Shown: positions 19,001 to 27,712 of the stretch, piece by piece
Layout of the letters: each line of letters begins with the position of its first letter
Position numbering within the stretch: the stretch's first letter is position 1
DNA from: an uncultured Porphyromonadaceae bacterium
Lineage (GTDB): Bacteria; Bacteroidota; Bacteroidia; Bacteroidales; Muribaculaceae
Reading direction: 5' to 3'
Length of the DNA stretch: 64,000 nt
Assembly: GCA_947176605.1 (NCBI GenBank)
Contig: CAMWRH010000003.1
Coordinates: 17,308-81,307, forward strand
Notes under the pieces: model-generated
Told to the model about the DNA's origin: nothing
Databases searched by the model: none
The model's input: the letters and a program-made list of their open reading frames with translations, nothing else
Position numbers and translations under genes: made by a program

Positions 19001-19666
19001 CTCGGCCATGCCGCGTGCCACGGGGGCATCGGGGTTGAGGGCACGGCGACGGAACTCTGCGAGTGCGTCCCGGTCAATCAGGGCTGCGAGTGCGTCCTGA
19101 TCGATGGCCTCGATTTTCTGAATCTCGTGTGATGTGCGGAAGCCGTCGAAGAAGTTGATGAAGGGCACACGGCTCTTGATTGTGGAGAGGTGGGCCACAC
19201 CGGCGAGGTCCATCACCTCCTGTACCGAGCCTTCGCAGAGCATGGCGAAGCCGGTCTGACGTGCCGACATCACATCCTGATGGTCGCCGAAGATGGAGAG
19301 GGCATGGGATGCGATGGTACGCGCCGATACGTGGAACACGCAGGGGAGCAGCTCACCTGCGATCTTGTACATGTTGGGGATCATCAGCAGCAGACCCTGC
19401 GATGCGGTGTAGGTTGTGGTCAGCGCTCCGGCCTGAAGCGAACCGTGTACGGCACCTGCGGCACCGGCCTCACTCTGCATCTCCTGCACAAGAACTGTCT
19501 CACCGAAAATGTTTTTTCTGCCTGCAGCGCTCCAGTCGTCGACATATTCGGCCATAGTCGATGAAGGAGTGATGGGATAGATTGCGGCCACTTCGCTGAA
19601 CATGTAGCTCACGTGGGCTGCCGCCTGGTTGCCATCACAGGTCAGAAACTGTTTTTCTTTGCTCAT
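16073..19666 (-). CDS. nifJ: Pyruvate:ferredoxin (flavodoxin) oxidoreductase
   Basis: This oxygen-sensitive ThDP/iron-sulfur enzyme converts pyruvate and CoA to acetyl-CoA and CO2 and reduces ferredoxin or flavodoxin; it is a core anaerobic enzyme. At 1197 residues it is the full single-chain form. It shows the N-terminal YPITPSSTMAEYVDDW, two 4Fe-4S motifs (CIQCNKCAYVCPHA and CLGCGNCVDVCPG), the third-cluster cysteine in ACSGCGETPYLKL and the ThDP site GGDGASYDIGFGGLDHV. It is probably transcribed alone from near 19797. Confidence 0.97.
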   Translation of the reverse strand: MSKEKQFLTCDGNQAAAHVSYMFSEVAAIYPITPSSTMAEYVDDWSAAGRKNIFGETVLVQEMQSEAGAAGAVHGSLQAGALTTTYTASQGLLLMIPNMYKIAGELLPCVFHVSARTIASHALSIFGDHQDVMSARQTGFAMLCEGSVQEVMDLAGVAHLSTIKSRVPFINFFDGFRTSHEIQKIEAIDQDALAALIDRDALAEFRRRALNPDAPVARGMAENPDVFFQHREACNKYYEAVPAIVEEYLNEVSKITGRKYGLFDYYGDPEAENVIIAMGSVTQAIQETIDYLMAQGKKVGLVSVHLYRPFSAKHFLAAVPKTAKRIAVLDRTKEPGANGEPLYLDVKDVFYGMEKAPLIIGGRYGLSSKDTTPAQILSVYENLELPEPKNHFTIGIVDDVTFHSLPQLPEMHLGGKSIFAAKFYGLGADGTVGANKNSVKIIGENTDKYCQAYFEYDSKKSGGFTCSHLRFGDEPIRSTYFVNTPNFVACHVQAYLNMYDVTRGLQPGGTFLLNTVWEGEELAKNLPVRVKKHLAKNNVTFYYMNASKIAQEIGLGNRTNTILQSAFFRITEVIPVDLAVEQMKKFIVKSYGKKGENIVNMNYAAVDRGSEYHKLDVDPAWAELPDEAPAASDAPAFITNVVKPINSQDGHLLPVSAFADRADGTWPQGTAAYEKRGVAAFVPEWMPENCIQCNKCAYVCPHATIRPFLLNAEEMAAAPFGEDHSIPAIGKGFEGLRFVQQVNVLDCLGCGNCVDVCPGKKGVKALAMKHIESQLDQQKNWDYCEGHVASKQNLVDVKLNVKNSQFAKPLFEFSGACSGCGETPYLKLVSQLFGDHEIVANATGCSSIYSGSVPSTPYCTDEKGHGPAWANSLFEDFCEFGLGMRIAYEKMRARLEDLARKSQTCDCCTPEVKAAAAAWLDVKEDADKSREAGEKWAELAKANAANCSICSQVENLKHYLTKRSQWIIGGDGASYDIGFGGLDHVIASGKNVNILVLDTEVYSNTGGQSSKSTPIGAIAKFAAAGKRIRKKDLGLIATTYGYVYVAQVAMGADNAQTLKAIREAEAYDGPSLIIAYSPCINHGLKAGMGHSQEEERLAVECGYWHLWRYNPDEEAKGNNPFSLDSKEPQWDKFAGFLKGEVRFASVAKMYPDAAEELFKAAEDNAKWRYNNYKRLAAQNWGVDPELTPEEIKLRKEI

Positions 19667-19802
19667 AAGTATTTTAAGATTTTTTACTGTATGAAGTTTA
19701 TTATTCTGTTTCTGAGTATTTAGTTGTCTATCTACCTTTTTCTATTCCGGCTCTGACGCCTCCCGTTTTTCTTCGTTAAGGTCATCACCGGAGCGAATTT
19801 TG

Positions 19803-19810
19803 CAAAGTTA
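19803..19810 (-). promoter_or_regulatory. Putative -7 box for nifJ
   Basis: TAACTTTG on the minus strand lies 137 bases before the nifJ start; a clear TTTG partner is not seen. Confidence 0.4.
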
Positions 19811-19924
19811 CTAAAAATCCGCGTATTTCACGATGTAAAGGCCCTATTTCCGATACCCGCACTTCTTTTAAAAGGCTTATTTATAACATGTCCAAATAAG
19901 CCGCCGCAACGGGGCGGATGCGGC

Positions 19925-21268
19925 TCACACGGCATCGAGATACCCTACGCGCCGCTTCTCCCCTTTGATTTTCTTCTGGCGTGCACTCTTTATCACTGCC
20001 GGGGCGGCCTCGCGGCTCAGGGTGACGAGGCTGTAATGGTCGAATACGGCTATTTTGCCTACCTGCGATGCCTCTATGCCGCATTCCTTGACGATGAAGC
20101 CGAGTATGTCGCCGCGCGACAGTTTTTCGCGGCGTCCGGCTGAGATATAGAGCACTTCGTAGGGTGATTTGAGATTCCCCTCGCCGGCTCCATCGGATAC
20201 GGAATAGGGTGAGTCGACCTCCATGTATTCGCGCGCCTCTTCTTCGGGGCCGAGCAGGAGGTAGACGTCGCCTTCGTTGGTCACGCGGGCGGTGCGGCCG
20301 TTGCGGTGGGTATAGGCTTCGGGGGTGAGGGGGAGGTGATAGTGCACCACGTTCTTTACCCCTTCGATGTCGAGGCCGCGGGCGGCAAGGTCGGTGGCCA
20401 CGAGTATGGGGCGCGCGCCGGAGTTGAAGGCCTGGAGCGAGGATTCGCGCTGGTGCTGGTCGAGGGCGCCGTGATAGAGCACGCAGGCGGCTCCGGCCTT
20501 GCGCAGGAAGTCGGCCACCCGCTCGGCGCTTTCGCGGTGGTTGACGAAGATGATGGTGCGCTCGGGTCCTTCGGCGCCGGAGATGGAGCGCAGCAGCTGA
20601 AGGAGGGTCTGGAGCTTGTCGCGCCCGTCGCTGCGAACGCTGCGCACACGCATGCGCCGGCGCAGGGTGCGGTTGCTTTCGAGGAAGTCGAGCACTGTGG
20701 GCTCTTTGAGGGGGAGGAAGTCGGGAAGCGACGGGGCATCGGTGGCCGATGTGAGTATCACGCGCCCGAGGTTTTTCATATGCCGCAGGATGGCGGCCAT
20801 GTCGTCTTCAAAACCGAGTTCGAGGGATTTGTCGAATTCGTCGAGCACGAGGATGCGCGTGGGCAGCACGTCGATGTTGCGGCGCTTTATGTGGTCGAGC
20901 AGTCGCCCGGGGGTGGCCACTATGATGTCGGGCACTACCTTGAGGCTGTTGACTTCATCTTCCACGTTATGCCCTCCGTAGAGGGCCACTACGCGGAAGT
21001 CGCCGCTGATGTTGCGGAGCACTCCGGCTATCTGGGTCACAAGTTCGCGGCTTGGCGCTATCACTACGGCCTGCACTCTCCCCGTAGGGTCTTTGAGCAT
21101 CTTGAGCAGCGGCACTCCGAAGGCCACTGTCTTGCCGCTGCCGGTGGGCGACAGCAGGATTATGTCGCGTTTCTCGGCTGCCGTCTGCAGCATCTTTTCC
21201 TGCATGGGATTGAGTGTGGTGATCCCTTCGCGTGAGGCGAGTAAGGCTCTTATCTCTTTTTCTTTCAT
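19925..21268 (-). CDS. DEAD-box RNA helicase with DbpA-type C-terminal domain
   Basis: The 447-residue protein has the helicase motifs in order: SPTGSGKTVAF (I), PSREL (Ia), TPGRLLDH (Ib), LDEFD (II, in place of DEAD), SAT (III) and HRNGRTAR (VI). The last 75 residues (from YEVLYISAGRREKLSRGD) resemble the DbpA RNA-binding domain, which in E. coli DbpA recognises 23S rRNA hairpin 92, so a role in large-subunit assembly is likely. It follows recG by 60 bases on the same strand and may be the last gene of the tetR-led run. Confidence 0.85.
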   Translation of the reverse strand: MKEKEIRALLASREGITTLNPMQEKMLQTAAEKRDIILLSPTGSGKTVAFGVPLLKMLKDPTGRVQAVVIAPSRELVTQIAGVLRNISGDFRVVALYGGHNVEDEVNSLKVVPDIIVATPGRLLDHIKRRNIDVLPTRILVLDEFDKSLELGFEDDMAAILRHMKNLGRVILTSATDAPSLPDFLPLKEPTVLDFLESNRTLRRRMRVRSVRSDGRDKLQTLLQLLRSISGAEGPERTIIFVNHRESAERVADFLRKAGAACVLYHGALDQHQRESSLQAFNSGARPILVATDLAARGLDIEGVKNVVHYHLPLTPEAYTHRNGRTARVTNEGDVYLLLGPEEEAREYMEVDSPYSVSDGAGEGNLKSPYEVLYISAGRREKLSRGDILGFIVKECGIEASQVGKIAVFDHYSLVTLSREAAPAVIKSARQKKIKGEKRRVGYLDAV

Positions 21269-21328
21269 TTCGGGCTATATCTATATGTCTGTATTTCTGT
21301 ATTATAACACTTTTATCGCGTGTTTTGC

Positions 21329-23476
21329 TCATGATATCACCGACCAGTCTACCTCATGGGCAAACCTCCGGCTCAGTTCGGCTGCAAGTATCCTTAGGTC
21401 CGCATCGCCAAGAGGTAGCGCCGTGGCGCGTGCGGAGCCGTCGGGCGGTGTGCCGCCGGTGATTACCGGATTCCCGGCCAGCACGTCTTCTGCCGCGTCG
21501 CGGGCGAGCTGCACGATCTGGCCGTCGGTGGCGAGGTTGGCCATACGCAGGTTGAATGCGATGCCGCTCTGCTGGGTCCCTTCCATGTCGCCGGGGCCGC
21601 GAAGTTTCAGATCGGCTTCGCTTACGAGGAATCCGTCGGTGGTCTGGGTCATGATGTTGAGGCGCTTGCGGGTGGGGGCGGCGATCTTTTCTTTGGTCAT
21701 GAGTATGCACCAGCTGCGGTCGGCGCCTCGCCCCACGCGGCCACGCAGCTGATGCAGCTGCGAGAGGCCGAATCGCTCGGCATTCTCTATCACCATCACT
21801 GTGGCGTTGGGCACGTTGACTCCCACTTCGATTACCGTCGTGGCCACCATGATGCGCGATTTCCCTTCCACGAATTTCTGCATCTGGTAGTCTTTTTCGG
21901 CGGGTTTCATCTGTCCGTGCACGAAGCTTACCTCTACGCCGCTGAATGTCTGGCGCACCCGCTCCAGACCCTCTTCGAGGCTGCGTAGGTCGAGTTTTTC
22001 GTTTTCGCGTATGAGTGGATACACGATGTATATCTGCCTCCCTTCGCGAAGCTGGCGCCATATGTGGCGGTCGACTTCCATGCGCCCCGAGTCGTAGCGC
22101 AGCCATGTCTCGATGGGTTTGCGTCCGGGGGGAAGTTCGTCGATTACGGATACGTCGAGGTCGCCGTAGAGTGTCATGGCGAGTGTGCGCGGTATCGGGG
22201 TGGCCGTCATCACGAGCACATGGGGCGGGATGCTCCCTTTGCTCCACATGCGGGCCCTCTGGGCTACTCCGAAGCGGTGCTGCTCATCGATCACGGCCAG
22301 TCCGAGATTGCGGAATTCCACTTTTTCTTCAAGCAGGGCGTGGGTGCCGATTATGATGTGGATGGAGCCGTCGAGCAGTCCGTCATGGATTTCACGGCGT
22401 GCACGCGCTCCGGTGCTTCCGGTGAGCAGGGCGGTGCGCAGTCCGATGGCATCGGCCCAGGCCTTTACGGTCTCGTAGTGCTGTCCGGCCAGGATTTCGG
22501 TAGGAGCCATCAGGCATGACTGGAAGCCGTTGTCGGCGCTCATGAGCATCGACATGAAGGCCACCATTGTCTTGCCGCTCCCTACGTCGCCCTGAAGCAG
22601 GCGGTTCATCTGCCGGCCGGTGCGCATGTCGGCGCGTATTTCGCGGAGCACACGCTTTTGGGCTCCGGTGAGTTCGAAGGGTATGCACTGGCTGTAGTAG
22701 CGGTTGAAGTACTCCCCTATCGTGGCGAATACGTGGCCGCGCAGGGCGCGGCTACGCTTCCGGGCATAGCGGAGTATCTGAAGTTCGAGATAGAAGAGCT
22801 CTTCGAATTTCATGCGCTCACGGGCCCTGCGCAGCAGGGCGACATCTACCGGGAAGTGGAGCGAACGGTAGGTCTCTGCCAGCGGCGGAAAGTGGTATCG
22901 CTCCACTATGGCCCGGGGGAGCGTCTCTGAGATCTCTCCGAAGCGCGGATGGAGCAGGAGATGCCTTACGGCGGTCTGAAGCACGCGCTGCGAGAGTCCG
23001 CGTTTGCGCATCACGTCGGTCAGGCTGTAGATCCCCTGCAGTCCCGACGGTGGATTGGCCGGGTCGAAGCGGTCGATTTCGGGATGGGCCATCTGCCACC
23101 CTCCGGCGTAAATCACGGGGCGGCCGAACATTACGTACTCCGTCTGCGTGGCGTACATCTCGCGTATCCTTTTCACTCCGGCAAACCATACGGCTTCCAT
23201 CATCCGCTCTCCGTCGGTGAATATGCCGCGCAGCCGCTGGCGCTTTCCCTCTCCTTCGGTGAGAAAGTTGACGAATCTCCCTTTTATCTGCACCATCGGC
23301 ATCTCTCCCTGCAACTCGGCGATGCGGTAGAAGCGGCTTCTGTCGGCATACCGGAAGGGGTAGTATTCCAGCAGTCCGCGGAAGTCGCTGATTTCAAGTT
23401 CGGAGGCGAGCAGTTTTGCCCGGGCCTCTCCTATCCCTTTGAGGAATTTGATCTCGGTATCTTCAAATCTGCCCAT
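21329..23476 (-). CDS. recG: ATP-dependent DNA helicase RecG
   Basis: RecG remodels stalled forks and Holliday junctions. The 715-residue protein has the N-terminal wedge/OB region, Walker A GDVGSGKTM, the RecG-type DEQHRFGV box, MTATPIPRTLAM, and the C-terminal motifs ending in QLRGRVGRG and the TRG-like LRGPGDMEGTQQSG. It is of normal length. It starts 48 bases after the ispD stop, suggesting shared transcription. Confidence 0.96.
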   Translation of the reverse strand: MGRFEDTEIKFLKGIGEARAKLLASELEISDFRGLLEYYPFRYADRSRFYRIAELQGEMPMVQIKGRFVNFLTEGEGKRQRLRGIFTDGERMMEAVWFAGVKRIREMYATQTEYVMFGRPVIYAGGWQMAHPEIDRFDPANPPSGLQGIYSLTDVMRKRGLSQRVLQTAVRHLLLHPRFGEISETLPRAIVERYHFPPLAETYRSLHFPVDVALLRRARERMKFEELFYLELQILRYARKRSRALRGHVFATIGEYFNRYYSQCIPFELTGAQKRVLREIRADMRTGRQMNRLLQGDVGSGKTMVAFMSMLMSADNGFQSCLMAPTEILAGQHYETVKAWADAIGLRTALLTGSTGARARREIHDGLLDGSIHIIIGTHALLEEKVEFRNLGLAVIDEQHRFGVAQRARMWSKGSIPPHVLVMTATPIPRTLAMTLYGDLDVSVIDELPPGRKPIETWLRYDSGRMEVDRHIWRQLREGRQIYIVYPLIRENEKLDLRSLEEGLERVRQTFSGVEVSFVHGQMKPAEKDYQMQKFVEGKSRIMVATTVIEVGVNVPNATVMVIENAERFGLSQLHQLRGRVGRGADRSWCILMTKEKIAAPTRKRLNIMTQTTDGFLVSEADLKLRGPGDMEGTQQSGIAFNLRMANLATDGQIVQLARDAAEDVLAGNPVITGGTPPDGSARATALPLGDADLRILAAELSRRFAHEVDWSVIS

Positions 23477-23524
23477 AGTGGTGCGTTTTTTTTGGGGGGC
23501 GTGGATCCCCCCCTGAGGGGGAAG

Positions 23525-24271
23525 TCAATTGTCGGCTGAGGCCTTGAGCAATGCTTCGGCTATGATGAAGTCATCGGGATGGGTCACCTTTATGTTGCGT
23601 GCTTCTCCTTCGTAGAGTCTGACGCTGTGGCCGGCGTTTTCCACGACGGAGGCGTCGTCGGTAAATCCCGACAGGTGGTCTGTGGCCCGGGCATAGCAGT
23701 CGCTCAGCATGGTGTAGGGGAAGATCTGCGGGGTCTGCACCTCGACATAGCGGTCGCGGCTCACGGTGCGGCTGTCGGTCTCGCAGAGCGATGCCGAAGG
23801 GTCGGCGACTTCGCGCAGTGAATTGACGGCGCGCATGGCGGGTATCACTCCGGTGCCATATGCCGTGCAGGCCTCAATGCCACGACGGATCATGTGAGGG
23901 CTTATGAGCGGACGCGCACCGTCGTGCACCATCACCATCGCATCCCGGGCATCGTCCCGCGGAGCGTCGGCAAGCAGTTCGGCTACGGTCAGAAGACCGT
24001 TCTTTACCGATTCGGCACGTGAGCGGCCACCGCAGCAGAGTGTGTATGGCAATCTCTCTGATTCGGGAAGGGCATCGAAGAGCATCTGCCAGTCGGCAAA
24101 GAATCCGGGATGCACCACAAGCACGATTTCCGTTGCGGCATCGGCGTCATGAAAGGCCTTCATTGGCCACCACACCACCGGGTGCCCGCAAATTCTCCTG
24201 AACTGCTTAGGCATATCGCCTCCGGCACGCCGTCCTTCTCCTCCGGCCAATATTATCGCGAATTTTCTCAT
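23525..24271 (-). CDS. ispD: 2-C-methyl-D-erythritol 4-phosphate cytidylyltransferase
   Basis: IspD joins CTP and methylerythritol 4-phosphate in the non-mevalonate isoprenoid pathway. The 248-residue protein shows the N-terminal nucleotide loop AGGEGRRAGGDMPKQF, CGGRSRAESV and MVHDGARPLIS, and ends with the HPDDFIIAEALL segment typical of IspD. It lies between fabG and recG on the minus strand. Confidence 0.94.
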   Translation of the reverse strand: MRKFAIILAGGEGRRAGGDMPKQFRRICGHPVVWWPMKAFHDADAATEIVLVVHPGFFADWQMLFDALPESERLPYTLCCGGRSRAESVKNGLLTVAELLADAPRDDARDAMVMVHDGARPLISPHMIRRGIEACTAYGTGVIPAMRAVNSLREVADPSASLCETDSRTVSRDRYVEVQTPQIFPYTMLSDCYARATDHLSGFTDDASVVENAGHSVRLYEGEARNIKVTHPDDFIIAEALLKASADN

Positions 24272-24380
24272 ATCCAGAAAATGTGGTTATGGCAACGACC
24301 GGCCCGGCGCCATCCTCCTCCCCTTTCTTTACGGAGACGGAAGTGTCGCACGGACCGGCCGGCACGTTGTCATGGATCAA

Positions 24381-25127
24381 TTACATGTTCATGCCACCGT
24401 CTACCTGGATTACCTGTCCGGTGACGTAGCTCGAAAGGTCGGATGCCAGGAATGTGGCCACGTTGGCGATATCCTCTACCTGGCCGCCACGGCGCAAGGG
24501 GATTTTGCCTACCCAGTCTTTGCGCACATCCTCGGGGAGCGCTGCTGTCATGGCAGTCTCGATGAAGCCCGGGGCGATGGCGTTGGCGCGGATACCGCGT
24601 GAACCCACCTCCTGGGCGATGCTCTTGGCCAGGGCGATCAGGCCGGCCTTGGAGGCTGCGTAGTTTGACTGGCCGGCATTGCCGTGTACGCCTACTACGG
24701 ATGCCATGTTGATGATGGAGCCTGATTTCTGGCGCATCATGATCGGAAGCACGGCGTGGATGAAGTTGAAGGCTGATTTGAGGTTGACGGCGATTACCGC
24801 ATCCCACTGGGCCTCGCTCATACGCATCATCAGGCCGTCTTTGGTGATACCGGCGTTGTTGACGAGGATATCAATGCGGCCAAAGTCATTCTTTACGTCG
24901 GCCACTACCTGCTCTGTCTGCGCGAAGTCGGCTGCGTTGCTGGCGTAGGCCTTGCATTTCACGCCGTAGGCCTCTATCTCTTTTACGGTCTGCTCACCGT
25001 TCTCATCGATCACCAGATCGGTGAAGGCTATGTCGGCACCCTCGGATGCGAATTTCAGGGCAAGGCCTTTGCCTATGCCGCGGGCGGCACCTGTGATGAG
25101 GGCCACTTTACCTTCAAGAAGTTTCAT
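24381..25127 (-). CDS. fabG: 3-oxoacyl-[acyl-carrier-protein] reductase
   Basis: FabG reduces 3-oxoacyl-ACP with NADPH in fatty-acid elongation. This 248-residue short-chain dehydrogenase has the cofactor loop TGAARGIGKG, NNAGITKDG, the catalytic Ser before the YAASKAG motif (Tyr and Lys), and the C-terminal GQVIQVDGGMNM typical of FabG. It is 146 bases downstream of the KASIII gene and 109 bases ahead of ispD. Confidence 0.92.
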   Translation of the reverse strand: MKLLEGKVALITGAARGIGKGLALKFASEGADIAFTDLVIDENGEQTVKEIEAYGVKCKAYASNAADFAQTEQVVADVKNDFGRIDILVNNAGITKDGLMMRMSEAQWDAVIAVNLKSAFNFIHAVLPIMMRQKSGSIINMASVVGVHGNAGQSNYAASKAGLIALAKSIAQEVGSRGIRANAIAPGFIETAMTAALPEDVRKDWVGKIPLRRGGQVEDIANVATFLASDLSSYVTGQVIQVDGGMNM

Positions 25128-25273
25128 AACTGTAGCTTGATTTTTTATTTGGTATTTTTCGGTTGTTGTGTCTGTGTCTTTATCTGCGGATATTTCTTTG
25201 GCGCGCTGTGGCGGAAAGCCGCGGCAGCGTGCGGATTCGCAGAGGGGGAGGAGGAGTGAGTAACCTCAGCAGC

Positions 25274-26218
25274 TTAGAAGCGCAGCAGCATCGAGCCGCA
25301 GCTGTAGCCGCCGCCGAACACCATGAGCGCGGCCAGGTCGCCGGGCGAGAAGCGGTCGAGGTTCTGCGACAGCACCAGCGGAGCCGACGCGGAGCCGGTA
25401 TTGCCAAGCTCTTCGATGTTGTTGAGGAAGCGGTCCATCGGGAGTTCGAGCTGATGTGCCACCTGGGCCACTATGCGTTTGTTGGCCTGATGGCATATGA
25501 TGTGGCGCAGGGCCGAGGTGTCGGTATGCTGATTGGCCAGCACCTTGTTGAGGGCATATACCATGTACCGGCAGGCGTGGATGAATACGTCGCGCCCGTC
25601 GGGCATCGTTATTCCCCCCTCTTTCGGGCGCAGGCGCACTCCGTCGGGACCTTTGCCTACGTTGCCGAGTCCTTCGGTGAATACCTCCACGATCTCGATA
25701 TCCGAATCGCTCTGACGCTCTTTGCTTACAAACCATGCCACGGCGGCATCTCCCCAGAGATGGCCGCTCTTCGGGTCGGCCTCGTTGCTGTAGTAGGTAT
25801 TGTGCTCGCTGCATATCACCAGGGCCTTTGTGGCTTTGCCGGATGCGAAGTAACCCTCCACGATTTCCAGACCGTTGATGAATGATGAGCAGGCAGCCGA
25901 GCAGTAAAGCGCCTTGGCTCCCTTTATGTCGTAGCGCCGCTGCGCCACATGGGCCATGGTGCCCACGGTGTCGAGCACACTGTAGGAGGCGGCTACGATA
26001 AGGTCGACATCCTTTATGTCGTAAGGCAGTTGCGGCAATGCGTTCTCGATGGCCTCAAGCCCCATCATGTCGCTGTCCTCCCCTTGGCCGGCATGACTGC
26101 GGGTCAGTATGCCGGTGCGCTGTTCAATCCAGTCGGCCGTCAGTCCGTTGACCTCCAGGAAGTGGGCGTTGTCGACCCGGCCTTCCGGCACGTAATATCC
26201 AGTGGCGTTAATGTACAT
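25274..26218 (-). CDS. fabH: 3-oxoacyl-ACP synthase III (KASIII) family protein
   Basis: KASIII enzymes start fatty-acid chains by condensing an acyl-CoA with malonyl-ACP. The 314-residue protein has the full triad: Cys110 in SAACSSF, His243 in ICHQANKR and Asn273 in LGNTGSAS. I used the ATG at 26218 (MYINATGYYVP), since the 15 residues added by the frame from 26263 are basic and unlike the family. The divergent N-terminal half and neighbouring TetR leave open a specialised starter-unit role rather than housekeeping FabH. Confidence 0.87.
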   Translation of the reverse strand: MYINATGYYVPEGRVDNAHFLEVNGLTADWIEQRTGILTRSHAGQGEDSDMMGLEAIENALPQLPYDIKDVDLIVAASYSVLDTVGTMAHVAQRRYDIKGAKALYCSAACSSFINGLEIVEGYFASGKATKALVICSEHNTYYSNEADPKSGHLWGDAAVAWFVSKERQSDSDIEIVEVFTEGLGNVGKGPDGVRLRPKEGGITMPDGRDVFIHACRYMVYALNKVLANQHTDTSALRHIICHQANKRIVAQVAHQLELPMDRFLNNIEELGNTGSASAPLVLSQNLDRFSPGDLAALMVFGGGYSCGSMLLRF

Positions 26219-26301
26219 ATTCTCTTTTGTTGGGTTTCGTACTCGTTTGTTTCTTTTTTGCATTCCCGGCCGGTGCCCTCCTCTCTCGGAGCAGCCTGCG
26301 G

Positions 26302-26886
26302 CTATCTTTTAATCAATCCCTCCAGAAGAAGTGTGGAGAAATATTTGGCCAGCATCTCCTGGTCGATCCCTTTGTCTGACAATGAGTCGCGGATATAGGT
26401 GACGTCGAGGCCGTGGATCATATGGGTGATGATTACGGCGGTGTGTCCTACGTCTTCAATCCTGAACTCATCGTTAGCCACCCCTTCTTCAAGTATCTCG
26501 CGCAGCAGGGCGATTTCTTTCTGCGAAATCAGTTTGCGTGCACGGTCCACCTTTCGCACATCGCGGAAGAATCCGGCACGCAGCGAACCGTTGCGCGACA
26601 CGATTTCCCGCATCGTCTCCAATCGCACGGCCACATATTCCCGCAGTTTCTCTTCTGCAGGCACCTGACGCGCCACAATCAGCCGGAGATTCACCAGCAG
26701 CTTGTCCGACTCACTCTCCACGACGGCATTGTAGATGTCGCGCTTGTTCTTGAAGTAGGTGTAGATGGTGCGTCTCCCTTTGTCGGAAGCGGATGCTATG
26801 TCATTCATGGTGGTATTCTCAACTCCCTTGCGGGCGAAGAGCTGACGTGCCACTTCTATGAATTTATCTCTCGTTTTCGACACCAT
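26302..26886 (-). CDS. TetR/AcrR-family transcriptional regulator
   Basis: The 194-residue protein has a TetR DNA-binding domain at residues 5-50 (ARQLFARKGVENTTMNDIA and the recognition segment RRTIYTYFKNKRDIY) and a variable ligand domain. It heads a minus-strand run with KASIII (83 bases downstream), fabG, ispD and recG, so it may sense an acyl compound and control these genes and itself; this is inference from position. A -7-like box lies upstream at 27100-27107. Confidence 0.88.
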   Translation of the reverse strand: MVSKTRDKFIEVARQLFARKGVENTTMNDIASASDKGRRTIYTYFKNKRDIYNAVVESESDKLLVNLRLIVARQVPAEEKLREYVAVRLETMREIVSRNGSLRAGFFRDVRKVDRARKLISQKEIALLREILEEGVANDEFRIEDVGHTAVIITHMIHGLDVTYIRDSLSDKGIDQEMLAKYFSTLLLEGLIKR

Positions 26887-27099
26887 AGGCGTTTGCGATT
26901 TTCGGTTATTTCATTCCGGCCGGAGTCTTTTCCATCCATTGAAGGGGGCAGGCGGGTGCCCGCGGACTGCTTCCGGCTACAGTATAGCGTGCGGCTTATC
27001 TGCAGATATCCGGGGCTTGGCAGTCGTAGCCCACTTGTTTTTGACCCGGGAATACCGGGTTTCAACGGATTGAGAAAGACAACAAACCTCCTCAATCTG

Positions 27100-27107
27100 C
27101 AAATTTA
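27100..27107 (-). promoter_or_regulatory. Putative -7 box for tetR
   Basis: TAAATTTG on the minus strand; the upstream TTTG partner is not evident. It would give a leader of about 207 bases. Confidence 0.35.
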
Positions 27108-27298
27108 CTGATTTTTTCGGATTCCTTACACATATATTTCTATTTTGTGCAGATTTTTTTTGCCTGCTTCGGCTCCATCCATCTTCAATACTGCCGATGA
27201 CCTTGAATATCCCCTTCTCGAACCACCCACACAACACACTGATTATCTGACACTAACAAATTTTTAACTTTCATTAACGCAAAATTCCTTCCAAAAAA

Positions 27299-27330
27299 TT
27301 TGCGAAACGCGGATTTATGTTGTAACTTTG
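27299..27330 (+). promoter_or_regulatory. tRNA promoter
   Basis: TTTG at 27299-27302, a 20-base spacer and TAACTTTG at 27323-27330 match the Bacteroidota consensus. RNA would start about 6 bases before the mature tRNA. Confidence 0.75.
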
Positions 27331-27342
27331 CACTCGCAACAC

Positions 27343-27414
<72 letters not shown>

Positions 27415-27419
27415 CTAAG

Positions 27420-27448
27420 AGAGCGATGTGACTTTGTCACATCGCTCT
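27420..27448 (+). terminator. tRNA terminator
   Basis: A perfect 13-bp stem (agagcgatgtgac with gtcacatcgctct), a TTT loop and a following TTCCTTTT tract begin 5 bases after the tRNA. Confidence 0.93.
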
Positions 27449-27450
27449 TT

Positions 27451-27590
27451 CCTTTTATCCCCCCATCATCATCCACCTCCCATCATCATCCACCTCCCAT
27501 CATCATTATCCCCTCCCCTCTCATCATTACCCATCTCTCGCCATTATCCCCTATCATCATTACTTTCTCTTATTCCCGCTAATATTGGAA
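27451..27590. repeat. Low-complexity CATCAT/CCACCTCC tract
   Basis: A pyrimidine-rich stretch contains three near-copies of ccatcatcatccacct, decaying into further catcatta-type runs. It is not coding and has no spacer structure. Confidence 0.7.
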
Positions 27591-27600
27591 TAAATGAAAA

Positions 27601-27663
27601 TCGCCCTGCGATGTGGTTGCAAACCTTGAAATCCCTAACATTTCATTCCACATCGCAGAGCGA
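27601..27663 (-). terminator. Inverted repeat downstream of the 256-residue secreted protein gene
   Basis: Arms of 16 bases (27601-27616 and 27648-27663, one mismatch; core ctgcgatgtgg/ccacatcgcag) enclose a 31-base loop. On the minus strand the repeat is followed by ATTTTCATTTATT, so it may end the secreted-protein transcript. The core gcgatgtg also forms the tRNA terminator stem 180 bases away. Confidence 0.45.
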
Positions 27664-27712
27664 CCACCCTAAAACATCTTTTCAAAGATCCATCCCTGCA
27701 AGGAGTCGGAGC

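Larger units (their letters stand above)
26887..27342. other. Gene-free 456-base stretch between divergent tetR and tRNA
   Basis: It holds the tetR leader (about 200 bases, no gene seen), a minus-strand -7-like box TAAATTTG at 27107-27100, and the tRNA promoter at 27299-27330. Confidence 0.6.

Noticed and set aside
27451..27590. CATCAT/CCACCT repeats as CRISPR or coding repeat
   Set aside because: Degenerate low-complexity DNA without spacers, and the frame through it (27428-27772) has no protein-like features.
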